From Gracilibacillus timonensis (lineage in GTDB: Bacteria > Bacillota > Bacilli > Bacillales > Amphibacillaceae), in the NCBI RefSeq assembly GCF_900086715.1, contig NZ_FLKH01000012.1, forward strand, positions 1,736,001 through 1,800,000: DNA of 64,000 nucleotides, read 5' to 3'. Shown piece after piece: positions 8,814-17,775 of the stretch; the first letter of the stretch is position 1; every line of letters begins with the position of its first letter. Below the pieces are notes generated by a model. The model saw only the letters and a list, made by a program, of their open reading frames with translations. It searched no databases and was not told where the DNA came from. The translations under genes were made by a program, and so were the position numbers.

Positions 8814-8844
8814 AAAAAAACGCTTGTAGATCGCTACAAGCGTT
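8814..8844 (-). terminator. SRP RNA terminator
   Basis: AACGCTTGTAG and CTACAAGCGTT form a perfect 11-bp stem with a 4-nt loop followed on the minus strand by seven Ts. It lies just past the 3' end of the SRP RNA. Confidence 0.93.
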
Positions 8845-8859
8845 TGATGTTATGTATAA

Positions 8860-9134
8860 AGCCGTGCGCCAAGCCTCGATGGCGTCACCTTACGCGTTAC
8901 TCAAGTTCATAGCTAGACCCAGGTTTCCCCGCGGCACACAGGAGGATTCGCTTAATGCTGCTTCCTTCCGGACCTGACATGGTTCACGAGTTCCTGTTGC
9001 GCAGGACCCGAGCGTCAACACTACTCCCTTAAGGCAGACCGTAAAATAACGACACCTTAGCAAGGCAACTCAGTCTCGCTCTAGCGGATTGCGAGTACAG
9101 GGCACCGCTACCTCCCCACCTAGCACGGCAAGTT
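8860..9134 (-). ncRNA. scr: signal recognition particle RNA (scRNA, long bacterial type)
   Basis: About 275 nt, the length of B. subtilis scRNA. On the minus strand it begins GCCGTGCTAGGTGGGGAGGT, contains the domain IV core GGTCCGGAAGGAAGCAGC that Ffh binds, and ends with GCGCACGGC, which pairs with the 5' GCCGTGC. The internal GGGTCCTGCGCAAC segment is also conserved. A consensus promoter and a strong terminator bracket it. The ends are set by pairing and similarity to the B. subtilis RNA, so each may be off by several bases. Confidence 0.96.
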
Positions 9135-9176
9135 TGAAAACATATTTTGTTGCGCTCGATTAGAAGCGCAATAATT

Positions 9177-9205
9177 AGTATAACCTGTTTTTCGTAAAAA
9201 TGCAA
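9177..9205 (-). promoter_or_regulatory. SRP RNA promoter
   Basis: On the minus strand TTGCAT (9200-9205) and TATACT (9177-9182) are separated by exactly 17 bp. Transcription would begin about 35 nt before the mature 5' end, consistent with a processed precursor as in B. subtilis. Confidence 0.85.
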
Positions 9206-9309
9206 TGCATACCTCTAAATGATCTGTTTTTTATCAATAACCGGAATCCTATAAAGGGAATAGATGAATCACTTTATAGGACCCTTTTTCCAGATTAAAT
9301 ATCCAAGAT

Positions 9310-11250
9310 TTAAACTTCCCTTATCCAAACCGTCATTTCATTTTCTCCACGGTTACTCCAAGCATAATAAGGAATCGCCCTTATCTCCTTTTCCACAAGC
9401 GGAGCCTTGACTGTTGAATACAAAGTAGATGGTATCTCTCGCTGATCGGTTTGCTTCCCGATTCCTTCCACGACCACTACACCGCCTAACAGTTCATCTT
9501 CTTTCTTTATCTTGAAAATTTGATTACTATCCACTTGGAGATCCTGCAAGTTCGCACCGTTATCCTTTTCTTCCAAGCAATAGACGATCGGGCCACGCTG
9601 TAGGGCAATCTTCCCTGCATTTGCTCGGACGTTTGGATGGGAGCGAACAACTTCTACTGGCATATCTAATGCTAAAGTAATTTGATCACCTTGATTCCAA
9701 ACCCTGTTGATTATTAGATAACCTTTTTCCATTGGCGCGGCTATTGACTCTCCATTCACCCTGAGATCATAGTTCCTACACCAACCAGGCAGACGTAAGG
9801 CAAGTGTAAATGAGTTAGGCTGCTCGGTTGCTATCTCTACATCAATATTTCCATCCCAAGGATAGTTAGATTGCTGCATAACCTTTGTAGTACTGCCATT
9901 CATCACACATTCCGTTTCACCGCTTATATACAAATGCACATACAACTCTTCTTCATTAGCTGAATACACATACTGTCCAAGCGAGGCCAGCAATCTGGCA
10001 ATATTAGGCGGACAGCAGGCACAGCCGAACCATGGCTGCCGGACAGGCATAATGGTATCCATATCCTGTCTGTAGTTCGCCGTATGCGGCCATACCTCCA
10101 GTGGGTTTACATAAAAATAGGACTGTCCATCTAAGGCAATACCACTTAATGCACCATTATATAGGACACGTTCTAATATATCCGTATAGTCGGCATCTGC
10201 TTCGATTTGTACCATGCGCTGCGCCCACATAATCATAGCAACCGACGCACAAGTTTCCGTATAAGCCCGATCATTGGGCAAATCATAATCGACAGTAAAC
10301 CGCTCCTCGAAAGATGAAGAACCAATCCCCCCGGTAATATACATCCGCTTGTTCACCGTGTTCTCCCATAGAGTGCGGGAGATGTCTAATAAGTCTTGAT
10401 CTTGTAATTCAGTTGCCAAATCGGCCATGCCGCTGTACAAATAAACAGCTCGAACCGCATGTCCCTCGGCAGTGGTCTGCTCATGGATAGGTTTGTGCGC
10501 CTGATAATAGGTATAATCCTTCCCAGTCTCTACTCCTCTCGCCTTACATTCCTCATCGAAAAAATGCTGCGGATTTCTTTTTCCTCTTTCTTCAATAAAA
10601 AAACGGCAAAGCTGTAGATGCTTATCATCATTAGTAACGCGGTATAATTTCATTAAGGCAAGCTCAATCTCCGGGTGGCCGGGATAACCAGCGATTTGTC
10701 CCTCTTCATTGCCGATCACTTCCGCAATATGGTCCACCGCTCGATTTACGATAGATATGATCTGATCTTTTCCCGTTGCTTGATAATAGGCTACCGCCGC
10801 TTCGATCAGGTGGCCGATACAGTACAACTCATGATCATCCTTGAGATTGGTCCATTTCTTATCGGGGTGATTGACGGTGAAATACGTATTGAGATAGCCA
10901 TCCTCTTCCTGTGCTTCTCCAATTAATTCAACTACCTGATCCATTACCGACTCCCACTCTGGGTCGCGTTCCAATTGAAGCGAAAAGGCAACGGTTTCCA
11001 TCCATTTATATAGATCACTGTCCTGAAATACCATGCCATAATGCTTACCCTCGACCCTGCCAGCAGCTATCTCAAAATTGGTGATCGTTCGGCTGGGCTC
11101 TGCTCCTGGTATTTGATCGTTTAATGCTCGCCATTGATAAGGAATAATCGATTCCTTTATCAAGCGCTGCCATTTGGTCCAAAACGCGTCCTGAATGGTG
11201 ACATTGTCGAGTTTGATCGGGTGGATTTGATTTAGCGTTGTGTTGTTCAT
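9310..11250 (-). CDS. GH127 beta-L-arabinofuranosidase
   Basis: 646-residue glycoside hydrolase of family 127, related to Bifidobacterium HypBA1, which releases beta-linked L-arabinofuranose using a zinc-bound cysteine nucleophile. The residues line up: Glu332 and Cys334 in TETCASV match HypBA1 E338/C340, and Cys412-Cys413 in GCACCPPN match C417/C418. An (alpha/alpha)6 barrel is followed by beta-sandwich sequence. No signal peptide, so it is intracellular. It ends a LacI-ABC operon, which should import the arabinofuranoside it cleaves. Other GH127 specificities, such as 3-C-carboxy-5-deoxy-L-xylose, are possible. Confidence 0.88.
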   Translation of the reverse strand: MNNTTLNQIHPIKLDNVTIQDAFWTKWQRLIKESIIPYQWRALNDQIPGAEPSRTITNFEIAAGRVEGKHYGMVFQDSDLYKWMETVAFSLQLERDPEWESVMDQVVELIGEAQEEDGYLNTYFTVNHPDKKWTNLKDDHELYCIGHLIEAAVAYYQATGKDQIISIVNRAVDHIAEVIGNEEGQIAGYPGHPEIELALMKLYRVTNDDKHLQLCRFFIEERGKRNPQHFFDEECKARGVETGKDYTYYQAHKPIHEQTTAEGHAVRAVYLYSGMADLATELQDQDLLDISRTLWENTVNKRMYITGGIGSSSFEERFTVDYDLPNDRAYTETCASVAMIMWAQRMVQIEADADYTDILERVLYNGALSGIALDGQSYFYVNPLEVWPHTANYRQDMDTIMPVRQPWFGCACCPPNIARLLASLGQYVYSANEEELYVHLYISGETECVMNGSTTKVMQQSNYPWDGNIDVEIATEQPNSFTLALRLPGWCRNYDLRVNGESIAAPMEKGYLIINRVWNQGDQITLALDMPVEVVRSHPNVRANAGKIALQRGPIVYCLEEKDNGANLQDLQVDSNQIFKIKKEDELLGGVVVVEGIGKQTDQREIPSTLYSTVKAPLVEKEIRAIPYYAWSNRGENEMTVWIREV

Positions 11251-11283
11251 GTTTATATACCTCTCCTTTTCTCTTTGGTTTGA

Positions 11284-12102
11284 TTACTCTTTAATTGCAC
11301 CTGCCGTTAGTCCGCTGATGATATGTTTTTGTAATAAAATAGATATCAATACAATAGGAATCGTTGCCACAATTGCAGCCGCTGTCATTTGTCCCCAGTT
11401 CAAAGAATGCACCCCTTGAAATTGTGAGATGGCGACTGGTACGGTACGAGCACTGCCGGAAGATGTAAAAATCAAGGCAAACAAGAACTCATTCCATGAC
11501 AAGGTAAAGGAAATGATCCCAACCGTAATAATTCCTGGTATCGATAAGGGCAAGACAATTTTCCAAATTAATTTCGGAATACTACATCCATCGATAATTG
11601 CCACTTCTTCGATCGCATTCGGAATGGTACGGAAAAAGCCTGTTAAAATCCAGACAACCAAAGGCGTGAAGTAGGCAATGTAAGGTAGTATTAAAGCGAA
11701 ATACGTATCAATTGCACCTATACTCCTTAAAAAACTAAATAACGGACTGATAATAAAAATTCCTGGAAAAATAGTCATAAACAAAATCAGCATAAACAAC
11801 GTATTTTTTAAACGAAATTGTAATCGTGCAAAGGAGTAAGCCGCTGGTACACCAATTATAATACAAATAATCGCTGTCACACTGGAAACGACAAAACTAT
11901 TCCAAACATTTCTTAGAAAACCGCTTTCAAAGAGCACTTGTCGATAATTCTCCAAGAAAAAGCTTTCTGGCCATATCTTGACATTAAAAATCTCATTTTG
12001 CTGCTTTAACGACGTAATGATCGTCCAAATATAGGGCACAATATTAATAAAAACGACAACCATTAAAGCTAGCCAAAACCATACTTTCCATTTTTTCTTC
12101 AT
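11284..12102 (-). CDS. carbohydrate ABC transporter permease (MalG type)
   Basis: 272-residue inner-membrane subunit with about six membrane helices. The EAA loop that contacts the ATPase is clear: EEVAIIDGCSIPKLIWKIVL followed by PLSIPG. Members of this CUT1 permease group import oligosaccharides. The gene starts 12 bp after the partner permease and is followed by the GH127 gene. No ATPase gene is in the operon, as usual for CUT1 systems, which share a MsmX-type ATPase encoded elsewhere. Confidence 0.92.
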   Translation of the reverse strand: MKKKWKVWFWLALMVVVFINIVPYIWTIITSLKQQNEIFNVKIWPESFFLENYRQVLFESGFLRNVWNSFVVSSVTAIICIIIGVPAAYSFARLQFRLKNTLFMLILFMTIFPGIFIISPLFSFLRSIGAIDTYFALILPYIAYFTPLVVWILTGFFRTIPNAIEEVAIIDGCSIPKLIWKIVLPLSIPGIITVGIISFTLSWNEFLFALIFTSSGSARTVPVAISQFQGVHSLNWGQMTAAAIVATIPIVLISILLQKHIISGLTAGAIKE

Positions 12103-12114
12103 CAGAAGTACCCC

Positions 12115-12987
12115 CTAGCTATACTGCTTATTCATGCTTCTTGCGTACAAAAAGATGAGAATACCTACTAAAACAACACCTAGAACAGCCATTGCTCCAC
12201 CTAATCCAAAGTCAAGGTATTGGAAGAATACTTTATAATTGTATAAGGTGAATATCTCCGTTGCCTCACCAGGTCCACCACCCGTCATGACATACACAAT
12301 ATCAATTACATTGATCGTCTGCAGGGTAGTAAAAATTAAACCCATAGCAACAAATGGCCGGATCAGAGGAAACGTAATATAATAATACTTCTTCAAAGCC
12401 CCTGCGCCATCAATATCTGCACTTTCATATAATTCCCTGGAGATGGTTTGCAAACCTGATACAATAATAAGCGTCAATAGCGGGGTTGTTTTCCAAATAT
12501 TCGTTAGAATCACACTAAACATTGCGTGGTCTGTAGACACCAGCCAAGGGATACTTCGCTCAATCAGCCCCATTTTCTCCAATATATAGTTCACAATGCC
12601 AAAGTCCGTTTCAAACATAAATTTCCATGCTTGGGCTGCAACTACTGGGGCAACTGCCCAAGGTAATAAGATAGAGGCGCGAAATAGCGAACGCCCTTTA
12701 AAGGCCTGATTTGCAAGTTGCGCAGTGAGCAGACCTAAAATTAGCATGCCAATTACACTTCCAGCAATGTAAATAAAGCCCGTTACCAATGAAGAAATAA
12801 ATCGGCCATCCTGCAAAATCGTCAAATAATTATCCAGCCCTACAAAAGTCGACTGGGCGTCTGGATCTGTCAGCCGGTAAGATTGGAAACTATAGATGAT
12901 GGTTGTCACTAAAGGAATAAATACGATCAAAATAATCATAGTGAAAACTGGCAACAACAACATATATGGCAGGGCTCTGTATCTCAT
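12115..12987 (-). CDS. carbohydrate ABC transporter permease (MalF/UgpA type)
   Basis: 290-residue permease, the first of the pair, with six predicted helices beginning LPYMLLLPVFTMIILIVFIP. The EAA loop is YESADIDGAGALKKYYYITF followed by PLIRP. It pairs with the MalG-type subunit to form the channel of a CUT1 sugar importer. A stable hairpin separates it from the binding-protein gene upstream, probably letting the binding protein be made in excess. The substrate is inferred from the GH127 gene to be an arabinose-containing oligosaccharide. Confidence 0.92.
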   Translation of the reverse strand: MRYRALPYMLLLPVFTMIILIVFIPLVTTIIYSFQSYRLTDPDAQSTFVGLDNYLTILQDGRFISSLVTGFIYIAGSVIGMLILGLLTAQLANQAFKGRSLFRASILLPWAVAPVVAAQAWKFMFETDFGIVNYILEKMGLIERSIPWLVSTDHAMFSVILTNIWKTTPLLTLIIVSGLQTISRELYESADIDGAGALKKYYYITFPLIRPFVAMGLIFTTLQTINVIDIVYVMTGGGPGEATEIFTLYNYKVFFQYLDFGLGGAMAVLGVVLVGILIFLYARSMNKQYS

Positions 12988-13004
12988 ATTCCATCACTCC
13001 CTAT

Positions 13005-13033
13005 AACAGGTACCGCTACATGCGGCACCTGTT
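13005..13033 (-). terminator. intercistronic hairpin, binding protein / permease
   Basis: AACAGGTgCCGC and GCGGtACCTGTT (minus strand) form a long stem with a 5-nt loop and no T-run downstream. It probably protects the binding-protein mRNA or partly attenuates the permease genes. Confidence 0.6.
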
Positions 13034-13037
13034 ATTT

Positions 13038-14348
13038 TTATTGTTCCACCTGTTCCAATTCATCCGCTAACTGACTGATCGCTTCTTCTGCCGTTAAATC
13101 ACCAGATAGTGCTTGGTGAATATAAGATTGGGAAATATCTGAAATTCTTGAGTACTGTGGGTGTGAAGGACGTACAGAAGCGTCTTCAAACACATCTAAA
13201 TATTCTTCTAATTGCGGATTTGATTCTAATACCTCGGGATCTTCATATAAGGCAAGCCGTGTACCGACCTGACCACCGCCAAGCAGCACTTCTTTCTGAT
13301 TTTCAAAAGACGTAAACCACTCAATCACTTCCCAAGCCGCCTCTTTATCCTTTGCATTAGTAGAAATAGCAAAATTCCAGCCCCCTACAGCATTTGCTTT
13401 TTGCCCCCCTTCAAAAGCAAGGTTACTAGCAACCCACGTCTTATCCTTTACAGGGGAATCATCGGATTGATTCTCGGTATATACATAACCCCAGTTCGGG
13501 TGAAACATCGCCTGCCCTTGAGTAAATGGAATCCTTGCATCCTCTGGCGTTGTATTTCCGATTGCAGCAGGGGATACAATGCCTTCCTCGATCATATCCA
13601 TCATAAATTGAAGGGCCTCTACTGCCTCTGGACTATCAATGACAACGCTTCCATCCTCATCGAAAAAGTTACCATTATTCGCATGCAAAAATTCCGTAAA
13701 GCTAACAATCAATTGTTCCGCACGTCCCCAGTGCATACTAAAGCCTTGAATACCTTCTTCTTCTTGTATCGTCTTCGCTATGTCGACTGCTTCTTCATAC
13801 GTATCCGGTACCTCGAATCCATACTCTTCTAACAGGTCCGTTCTATACCACAAAGGGTGTAAGTCATTAAACCACGGCACCGCCCAGACATGACCATCAT
13901 ACGTCATCGCATCCACTTGACGTTCAATAAACTCTGACTGCATCTCTTCGGTAAATTGATCATCCAGTGGCTCAATCCAGCCTGCTTCCGCAAATTCTGC
14001 CGTCCATACCACATCCATATTCACAATATCAAGGTTATCTGATTCTGCTGATAATTGGGTAACGGTCTGATCATGCATTTGTGAGGCGTCATTAGACATT
14101 TCCACAAATTCCACCTGCATATCTTCATGTTCTTCATTAAAGCGTTGCCTGGCTGCCTCCATCATGCCGTTAGGATCCGATTCTAATTTTGCCATATGAA
14201 TCACCTGTGCATCGCCATTTGCTCCACTATCTGACGTATCCCCTTCGTCTTGCCCATCGAGCGCATCTTCTTGACTACAAGCCGTTAGAATAATCATGAT
14301 CATTGCCAATAGAGATAACAAAAAATAAGTGACATTATTCCTTTTCAT
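13038..14348 (-). CDS. extracellular sugar-binding lipoprotein
   Basis: 436-residue solute-binding protein of ABC family 1. A lipoprotein signal peptide ends at the lipobox LTAC (Cys24), followed by an acidic, Gly/Ser-rich linker of halotolerant style. The mature part has the family pattern (FNEEHEDMQVEFVEM, MDVVWTAEFAEAGWIEPLDD, GGWNFAIS). It would capture the sugar outside and deliver it to the two downstream permeases. The start has AGAGGAGATG upstream. The LacI operator lies about 120 bp upstream of the start. Confidence 0.93.
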   Translation of the reverse strand: MKRNNVTYFLLSLLAMIMIILTACSQEDALDGQDEGDTSDSGANGDAQVIHMAKLESDPNGMMEAARQRFNEEHEDMQVEFVEMSNDASQMHDQTVTQLSAESDNLDIVNMDVVWTAEFAEAGWIEPLDDQFTEEMQSEFIERQVDAMTYDGHVWAVPWFNDLHPLWYRTDLLEEYGFEVPDTYEEAVDIAKTIQEEEGIQGFSMHWGRAEQLIVSFTEFLHANNGNFFDEDGSVVIDSPEAVEALQFMMDMIEEGIVSPAAIGNTTPEDARIPFTQGQAMFHPNWGYVYTENQSDDSPVKDKTWVASNLAFEGGQKANAVGGWNFAISTNAKDKEAAWEVIEWFTSFENQKEVLLGGGQVGTRLALYEDPEVLESNPQLEEYLDVFEDASVRPSHPQYSRISDISQSYIHQALSGDLTAEEAISQLADELEQVEQ

Positions 14349-14468
14349 GATTTACATCTCCTCTTTGTTACAGATTTTTACATTCTGCTGTTTCTAGGTG
14401 AGAAGAACATACTGAATCACTTGTTTATCTGTTTCTGCGACATAACGTTCGATACCACCCCCTCTAAT

Positions 14469-14490
14469 TTTGATTAAACGTTTAATCAAA
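14469..14490. promoter_or_regulatory. LacI-family operator O1
   Basis: A perfect 22-bp palindrome centred on CG with core TTGATTAAACGTTTAATCAA lies between the LacI gene and the binding-protein gene. Size, central CG and symmetry are typical of LacI-family operators. It should control the transporter-GH127 operon. Confidence 0.85.
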
Positions 14491-14503
14491 GGATGTAAAA
14501 AGT

Positions 14504-15529
14504 TTAACTGCTTTCCCGGCAAATTAATTGGCATTGCAAGCGAACTTTCTTTTGCTGAATCGGGGCACCGTTGATCTGTTTTAATAACATACCAATGGAC
14601 TGCCGCCCCATTTCATTTAGTGGTAAACTAACTGTAGTTAACCTTGGTGTTAGATATTCAGCGGCTTCGATATTATCAAACCCAATAATCGCCACATCCT
14701 GTGGTACTTGTAATCCCATCTCTGCAGCAACCTTCAACACACCTGCTGCCATTGCATCATTCATTGCAAAAACAGCCTGAGGTTTCTCATTTTTTTCCAA
14801 TAAAGACTTACCCTGCTCATAACCCGAAACAAAGGACCAATCTCCATTCTTTATCCATTGCTCCTGTTCCACTAGCTGATTATCCTGTAACGCCTGCTTA
14901 AATCCTTTTAACCGCTGCGTCGTTGATTCAGAATTCTTAAGCCCTGTAATTACACCGATATCCTGATACGCATTTGTTATTAAATGTGTTACTGCGTCGT
15001 AGGCAGCCTGCCAATCATGATAGTTCACCGACATATCCTCTGCATGAGAGGTATCACAATACGTATAAACGATAGGAATATTGCTTTCCGGCAAAATTCC
15101 TTGGACATCACGTAAATGGATACCTACATAAATAATTCCTTCTACCTGGCTTGCTAACAACACTTTAAACATAGGCAATGCTTCTTTCTTGCAAACCTCC
15201 GCATCTGGATACTGTTGGCCAGTTTTCTTCTTCATTCGCAGGTTCATAAGCAAAATCGAATACCCTTGTTCCTCGGCATAGGCATTAATACCATCGATAA
15301 TTTCTGGTGCATTGAAGACAGATAAGTCCTCTACGATTACCCCGATGGTTTGTGATTTATTCATCTTTAAGCTTTTGGCTACCCGATTAGGTGCATAGTT
15401 CAGCTCCTCTGCCAGCCGCAGGATTTTTTTTCTTGTTTCTTCACCTACCCTCCCCCGCTTATTTAACACATTAGATACTGTTGCGACAGAGACATTTGCT
15501 TGTTCTGCTATCTTCTTTAGACTTGTCAT
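14504..15529 (-). CDS. LacI-family transcriptional repressor
   Basis: 341-residue regulator. The N-terminal LacI HTH and hinge are complete (SLKKIAEQANVSVATVSNVL, then LNYAPNRVAKSLKM), followed by a periplasmic-binding-protein-like effector domain (QTIGVIVEDLSVF, DVAIIGFDNIEAAEYLTPRL). It should repress the downstream ABC-GH127 operon until its inducer, perhaps arabinose or a short arabino-oligosaccharide, is bound. Palindromic operators flank the gene on both sides, suggesting autoregulation as well. Confidence 0.92.
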   Translation of the reverse strand: MTSLKKIAEQANVSVATVSNVLNKRGRVGEETRKKILRLAEELNYAPNRVAKSLKMNKSQTIGVIVEDLSVFNAPEIIDGINAYAEEQGYSILLMNLRMKKKTGQQYPDAEVCKKEALPMFKVLLASQVEGIIYVGIHLRDVQGILPESNIPIVYTYCDTSHAEDMSVNYHDWQAAYDAVTHLITNAYQDIGVITGLKNSESTTQRLKGFKQALQDNQLVEQEQWIKNGDWSFVSGYEQGKSLLEKNEKPQAVFAMNDAMAAGVLKVAAEMGLQVPQDVAIIGFDNIEAAEYLTPRLTTVSLPLNEMGRQSIGMLLKQINGAPIQQKKVRLQCQLICRESS

Positions 15530-15546
15530 TTTCTCACATCACATCC

Positions 15547-15564
15547 TGATGAAACGTTTAATCA
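15547..15564. promoter_or_regulatory. LacI-family operator O2
   Basis: TGATGAAACGTTTAATCA lies 18 bp upstream of the lacI start and differs from the perfect operator core at 14469-14490 by one substitution. It would allow autorepression. Confidence 0.7.
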
Positions 15565-15746
15565 TTAGTTGTTTACACCTTACCATGTATACGCTTTCAG
15601 TGTCAATGGTTAAATCATGATTAAATCTCAACATTGATTTGACTTTTTCATTAGATTTAATGGATACAGATTAATTAGCTAGTAAGGCTAAAACATTTTT
15701 TGGTCTGTGCAGAGCTTCTTTTTGCGTATTCATCTGTTAACCCTTT

Positions 15747-15818
15747 TTATAAAGAATGTAGTATCCCTTTTTCCGCAACTAAAATCGTTCCGTCTACATC
15801 AAATATCAAAATCTTCAT
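15747..15818 (-). pseudogene. 5' fragment of a HAD hydrolase gene
   Basis: A 23-codon frame reads MKILIFDVDGTILVAEKGIL and then stops. FDVDGT is the HAD nucleophile motif, so this is the start of a haloacid dehalogenase-family phosphatase gene whose remainder is gone. It lies 14 bp downstream of an intact HAD gene on the same strand but is not a copy of its N-terminus (IKTALFDFDGTLANTL). No good ribosome site is visible. Confidence 0.6.
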
Positions 15819-15832
15819 TACATAGCTATATT

Positions 15833-16471
15833 TCATCCTTCTATCATACGTTTCAGTTCATAAACGGTATCAAACATATCATTCGTCTTATCTGGAAAAC
15901 GATTGGGATCATAGTCAGGTAACCATGTTACACCAGCGGTATAAACATTAGCCCTATCTCCAGCTTCTATATCTGCCTCACTGTCACCAATAAAGATGGT
16001 TTCAGCCCTCTTGGCTCCCAATAGAGACATGGCTTTTACCACTCCTTCAGGATGAGGTTTAGGATGAATGACATCATCTCCTGTGATGGTTACGTCAAAG
16101 AGTTCAGCCATTCCTAGTGATTCTAATGATAGATCTAAGCTTCTTCTTGCTTTACCAGTTACAATCCCCACTTGCACATTCTTTTCTTTTAGATACACGA
16201 TCATATCCAATATCTCGTCATTTTCTTTTACATAATAACCGTGTTTCTCTCGATATGTTTGATAATAAAGTTCAATAGCCTCTTGCTTGTTCTTATGTCT
16301 CAAGTTCTCTCTAATAATGCCTGTTTCAGAAGGGCCAAACATCTCGATGATTTCCTCATCTGAAAGACTTCTGTTATCAAATTTTTCAAAAACGTTTTGA
16401 AATGCCTCAAAACATAAAGGTAACGTATTGGCTAAGGTTCCATCAAAATCAAATAAAGCGGTTTTTATCAT
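15833..16471 (-). CDS. HAD family hydrolase (PpaX/Gph-like)
   Basis: 212-residue phosphatase of HAD subfamily IA. Motif I FDFDGTLAN carries the nucleophile Asp9, a helical cap follows, motif II is VTGKARRS, the lysine of motif III is in HPKPHPEGV, and motif IV is IFIGDSEADIEAGDRA. It resembles pyrophosphatase PpaX and phosphoglycolate phosphatase, but the substrate cannot be assigned. The start has TAGGAGGAGT upstream. It is a single gene with the truncated HAD fragment immediately downstream. Confidence 0.85.
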   Translation of the reverse strand: MIKTALFDFDGTLANTLPLCFEAFQNVFEKFDNRSLSDEEIIEMFGPSETGIIRENLRHKNKQEAIELYYQTYREKHGYYVKENDEILDMIVYLKEKNVQVGIVTGKARRSLDLSLESLGMAELFDVTITGDDVIHPKPHPEGVVKAMSLLGAKRAETIFIGDSEADIEAGDRANVYTAGVTWLPDYDPNRFPDKTNDMFDTVYELKRMIEG

Positions 16472-16620
16472 TATACTCCTCCTAAACGATGTCTTTGACT
16501 CTATTATATTCCTTGATGTATTATTTGTATAACAAATATATTAAACCAATCACTTCCGTCGAATAAACCGATCGAACGGGAGGAATAGCTATAGATAAAG
16601 AACAATTAGAGATAAGTACA

Positions 16621-16710
16621 TTAACAGGTGATGTCCTTCATAGTCATCTGGCTAAGCAACACGGCTGCAACTGTGTTGCCTGATTCAATATATTCTCGCC
16701 AGGACTGATG
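16621..16710 (-). pseudogene. fragment of an Rpn-family nuclease gene
   Basis: One minus-strand frame reads SWREYIESGNTVAAVLLSQM before a stop at 16621. This closely matches NWREYIESDNPVAAALISQM inside the intact Rpn gene at 20379-21263. No start or further conserved sequence is seen on either side, so only about 90 bp of a second copy survive. The rest of 16472-16820 holds nothing else I can identify. Confidence 0.7.
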
Positions 16711-16820
16711 AAAGGCGGCAGGTTTCTCTATTCTGCAGGGGAGCTTATGATCGGGAGATTTCATAGAGCAATAGGCATACACTTACTATTTTTCGATAGT
16801 AGTTAAGGAGGCGAAGGAAC

Positions 16821-17273
16821 ATGGACAAATTTATGGAACGAGCAGTACATCTAGCTGTAGAAAATGTAAAAGGCGGTGGCCAGCCGTTTGGTGCAGTACT
16901 TGTCAAAGATGATCATACGGTAGCTGAAGGGGTCAACGAGCTTCATGAAACCTATGATATTAGCGGACATGCAGAAATGTTGGCTATGCGACGAGCACAG
17001 CAAGCATTACAAACGAATGATTTATCGACTTACACGATGTACGCAAGCGGCGAGCCTTGCCCGATGTGTTTAACAGCAATGTATTTCGCCGGGATTGAAA
17101 GCGTATTTTACTGCGCCTCTATGGAGGAAGCAGTCGAAGCTGGATTAGGGAAAGCAAAAACGATATATGACGATATACAAAAGCCAAAATCAGCACGTGC
17201 ACTTTCCATGATACAGATGCCTTTGGATGAGGGACAGGAAAATCCAATGAAGCAATGGAAAGAGCGGAAATAG
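16821..17273 (+). CDS. nucleoside/guanine deaminase family protein
   Basis: 150-residue zinc-dependent deaminase of the cytidine deaminase-like fold, closest in layout to B. subtilis guanine deaminase GuaD (guanine to xanthine and ammonia). Zinc ligands are His50 in GHAEM, with catalytic Glu52, and Cys80 and Cys83 in EPCPMC. The C-terminus is the GuaD-like type that swaps into the dimer partner's active site. An AAGGAGGCGAAGG site precedes the ATG. It is a single gene flanked by decayed DNA. Confidence 0.82.
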   Translation: MDKFMERAVHLAVENVKGGGQPFGAVLVKDDHTVAEGVNELHETYDISGHAEMLAMRRAQQALQTNDLSTYTMYASGEPCPMCLTAMYFAGIESVFYCASMEEAVEAGLGKAKTIYDDIQKPKSARALSMIQMPLDEGQENPMKQWKERK

Positions 17274-17775
17274 TCTTTACCGCAGTGTAACTAGCTGTAA
17301 GACTTCCCCTTCAAGAAATCAATGAAAATGATATTGATAAGTAGGAGTTCCTATCGCCAGTAACGGCTCGATGCGTTCAATTAACCATCACTTTATTAGA
17401 AATCTGCTCCTTTCTAAATTAGAATCATTGGAACCTATCTTGGACGCCTCGGGATATCCCTAGTGTGAACGCCGATCAGCAACCTCGTGTATCAGTACTA
17501 TCTCTGTATCGAAAGCCGCCTTGGAGCTACTATTCATCCAAGTTCGAATGACAGAGTGCACAGCCTGCGAGTAGGAAGGTCCGCACGTACACTGGGAAAC
17601 AGTCTTTGAATGTGGTTGGCCACAGGAGTGAACAGAATTGTCCCAAATGATCCTTAAGACCATTATCTAGGAACATCACAAGACGTCCAAGTGTTTTTTT
17701 GAAATTATTGTAGGTCAAATGAGTAAATGAATAAGTCCAAAAGATGGGCTTAAATATAATATACGAGGAGTTGGA
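17274..17775. other. 500-bp gap with a G+C-richer relic
   Basis: 17281-17395 resembles the short repeat at 2957-3014. From about 17440 to 17700 the sequence is distinctly richer in G+C than its neighbours and carries only short unconvincing frames on the minus strand. It reads like the non-coding or worn end of a mobile element, but I recognise no transposase, group II intron or RNA family in it. Confidence 0.35.

Noticed and set aside
16385-16400. Cre-like palindrome CAAAAACGTTTTGA
   Set aside because: It is inside the coding sequence of the HAD gene with no promoter near by, so CcpA control is unlikely.
17460-17718. Two overlapping minus-strand frames of about 60-70 codons
   Set aside because: No ribosome sites, unusual cysteine/histidine-rich content and no family resemblance; they lie in the G+C-rich relic and are probably chance.
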